From: Gammaproteobacteria bacterium | GTDB taxonomy: Bacteria; Pseudomonadota; Gammaproteobacteria; Arenicellales; CAJQKF01 | Length of the DNA: 45,032 nt | Reading direction: 5' to 3' | Assembly: GCA_030429665.1 (NCBI GenBank) | Contig: JAUIEZ010000026.1 | Coordinates: 1 to 45,032 of the forward strand | Part shown: positions 44,161 to 45,032 of the stretch, piece after piece | Layout: each line of letters begins with the position of its first letter | Numbering within the stretch: the first letter of the stretch is position 1 | The notes under the pieces: model-generated | The model's input: only the letters and a program-made list of their open reading frames with translations | Told to the model about the DNA's origin: nothing | Databases searched by the model: none | Program-made: the position numbers and the translations under genes

Positions 44161-44709
44161 ATGAAAATGCTTCGCAACCTAGGAATCGTAGCCGCGTTGT
44201 TACTGTTCAGCGCCGCGTCTCACGCCCAGCAGTACCAGGTGCCGGATTTCTCGAGCATGTTCGGAATGTCCCAGCAAGGGGCCAACCCGTTCATGGCGCC
44301 CCAGGCCAACGCCTTTACCAACATGATGGCGCCCATGGGCATGATGGGAGGTGCGAATCCGATGGTCATGATGATGAATCCGGCCAATTGGATGAATCCC
44401 AACGCCTATGCCCAGTTCGCCAACCCCATGACTTACATGGCGATGATGAATCCGTACTCGTACCTGCCATTCATGAATCCGATGACGTATCTGCCGATGA
44501 TGAATCCGAATTCATACATCCAGATGTTCAATCCGGCGCTTGGAATGATGGGTGTGAATCCGGTGGGAAACATTCCGGCGATCGATCCGAACACCTACGT
44601 GCAGTTGCTGGTGCAGCTTCTGGGTGGGCTGCACGCGGGACAGGATACGTCCGAGGGCTTTCTCGACAAGCTCAAGGAGCTTGGAGAGCAGGTCGCTCCG
44701 TCCGAGTGA
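44161..44709 (+). CDS. secreted Met/Asn/Pro/Tyr-rich nine-residue-repeat protein, unknown function
   Basis: A 182-residue precursor with a Sec signal peptide (MLRNLGIVAALLLFSAASHA, cleavage before QQY). Residues 79-150 are eight in-register nine-residue repeats of the type NPxxYxxMM: for example NPMTYMAMM, NPYSYLPFM, NPMTYLPMM, NPNSYIQMF, and last DPNTYVQLL. Before it come looser Met-rich pieces (NMMAPMGMMGGANPMVMMM). A short amphipathic, charged C-terminus follows (GFLDKLKELGEQ). The mature protein contains no Cys. I do not recognise a family. The composition recalls structural proteins such as sulfur-globule coat proteins, or Met-rich copper binders; its sox neighbours favour a periplasmic role. 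ATG 44161 is used since it starts the signal peptide. Confidence 0.85.
   Translation: MKMLRNLGIVAALLLFSAASHAQQYQVPDFSSMFGMSQQGANPFMAPQANAFTNMMAPMGMMGGANPMVMMMNPANWMNPNAYAQFANPMTYMAMMNPYSYLPFMNPMTYLPMMNPNSYIQMFNPALGMMGVNPVGNIPAIDPNTYVQLLVQLLGGLHAGQDTSEGFLDKLKELGEQVAPSE
44395..44610 (+). repeat. tandem 27-bp coding repeat (eight units, NPxxYxxMM)
   Basis: Eight consecutive 27-base units encode residues 79-150 of the Met/Asn/Pro/Tyr-rich protein, each beginning with an Asn-Pro (last one Asp-Pro) pair. The nucleotide units have diverged, while the Asn-Pro, Tyr and Met/Phe positions are kept, so selection acts on the protein pattern. Confidence 0.85.
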
Positions 44710-44734
44710 GCAGCTGCCTGAAGGAGTCATACGA

Positions 44735-45032
44735 ATGAAACGCACCAATCGAACCTCGAAGTCGACCTGCTCGTTGATTCTCGCCGCCGTCATGTCCGTG
44801 GCGGCGACGGAAGCGGTCTCGCAAGGGAACACGGCCGCCGCCGAATCGCCGGCCGTACACAGTTTGAAACAGACCCTGAGCACCGACGCCTACGCGGGAA
44901 TCCTGAAATCCCTCGTCAACCCGGCCACGATTCAGAACCCGGTCGCCGTGTGCGCGAACTGTCATGCCGGCGAAGACGTGGCGCGATATACCGCGACCAT
45001 CGGGCCAATGCTGCAGATGCTTAATCCCGTCA
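44735..45032 (+). CDS. secreted c-type haem protein, N-terminal part (cut by window end)
   Basis: The first 99 residues of an open frame that runs off the window. A signal-peptide-like N-terminus (SLILAAVMSVAATEAVSQ) is followed by one haem-binding CANCH motif at about residue 72. The region around it repeats the Asn-Pro theme of the upstream protein (SLVNPATIQNPVAV, then MLQMLNPV at the edge). GAAGGAG lies about ten bases before ATG 44735, and the gene starts 25 bases after the repeat protein, so the two are very likely co-transcribed. Function unknown; a periplasmic cytochrome working with the repeat protein is the simplest reading. Confidence 0.75.
   Translation, partial: MKRTNRTSKSTCSLILAAVMSVAATEAVSQGNTAAAESPAVHSLKQTLSTDAYAGILKSLVNPATIQNPVAVCANCHAGEDVARYTATIGPMLQMLNPV

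Overview
The window comes from a GC-rich gammaproteobacterium. Its gene content suggests a facultatively or micro-aerobic, sulfur-oxidising and probably autotrophic lifestyle: a cbb3 oxidase operon, an oxygen-sensing FNR/ANR-type regulator, a tkt-gap-pgk-fba sugar-phosphate operon, tusA-dsrE2 sulfur-relay genes and a soxXYZA thiosulfate-oxidation operon. The order of the central housekeeping block (yggT-proC-yggS-pilT-pilU ... pyrB-pyrR-yqgF-yqgE-tonB-pilGHIJ-chpA) is, from memory, that of the Pseudomonas aeruginosa PA0392-PA0413 region. That makes most of the first 29 kb conserved chromosomal backbone.

Layout. 1-4728 (+): the end of ccoN, then ccoO, ccoQ, ccoP, a small membrane protein, ccoG, ccoH and a TauE/SafE-like membrane protein. 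4780-11519 (-): ppk1, ppx, an FNR-like regulator with a candidate FNR box in front of it, the yggU/yggT pair and proC. 11549-12253 (-): yggS, divergent from pilT-pilU (12451-14700, +), the twitching-motility ATPases. 14697-19314 (-): a tight, overlapping series of pyrX (inactive dihydroorotase), pyrB, pyrR, ruvX, yqgE and a TonB-like gene. 19653-28860 (+): the Pil-Chp chemosensory system pilG, pilH, pilI, pilJ and chpA, which controls the pili powered by PilT/PilU.

28912-35445 (+): an inositol-monophosphatase-family phosphatase, then tkt, gap, pgk and fba (shared between glycolysis and the Calvin cycle). 35503-38644 holds accessory genes: a two-domain kinase-like protein, a divergent DUF302-like ORF, a 2OG-Fe(II) oxygenase and a divergent pair of small unknown genes. 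38705-39463 (-): dsrE2 and tusA, preceded by a near-consensus sigma70 promoter. 39835-41280 (+): a BepA-like M48 metalloprotease. 41553-43919 (+): soxX, soxY, soxZ and soxA, with a strong inverted repeat upstream and a clear intrinsic terminator downstream.

The most unusual part is the right edge. After the sox terminator and an AT-rich stretch lies a secreted protein built from a nine-residue Asn-Pro-x-x-Tyr-x-x-Met-Met repeat (eight copies in register). It is followed by the beginning of a secreted c-type haem protein that carries the same Asn-Pro signature. I do not recognise either family. Their position suggests a periplasmic role in sulfur metabolism (sulfur-globule envelope, metal binding or electron transfer), but that is inference. 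No tRNA, rRNA, CRISPR array, insertion sequence or prophage was seen.
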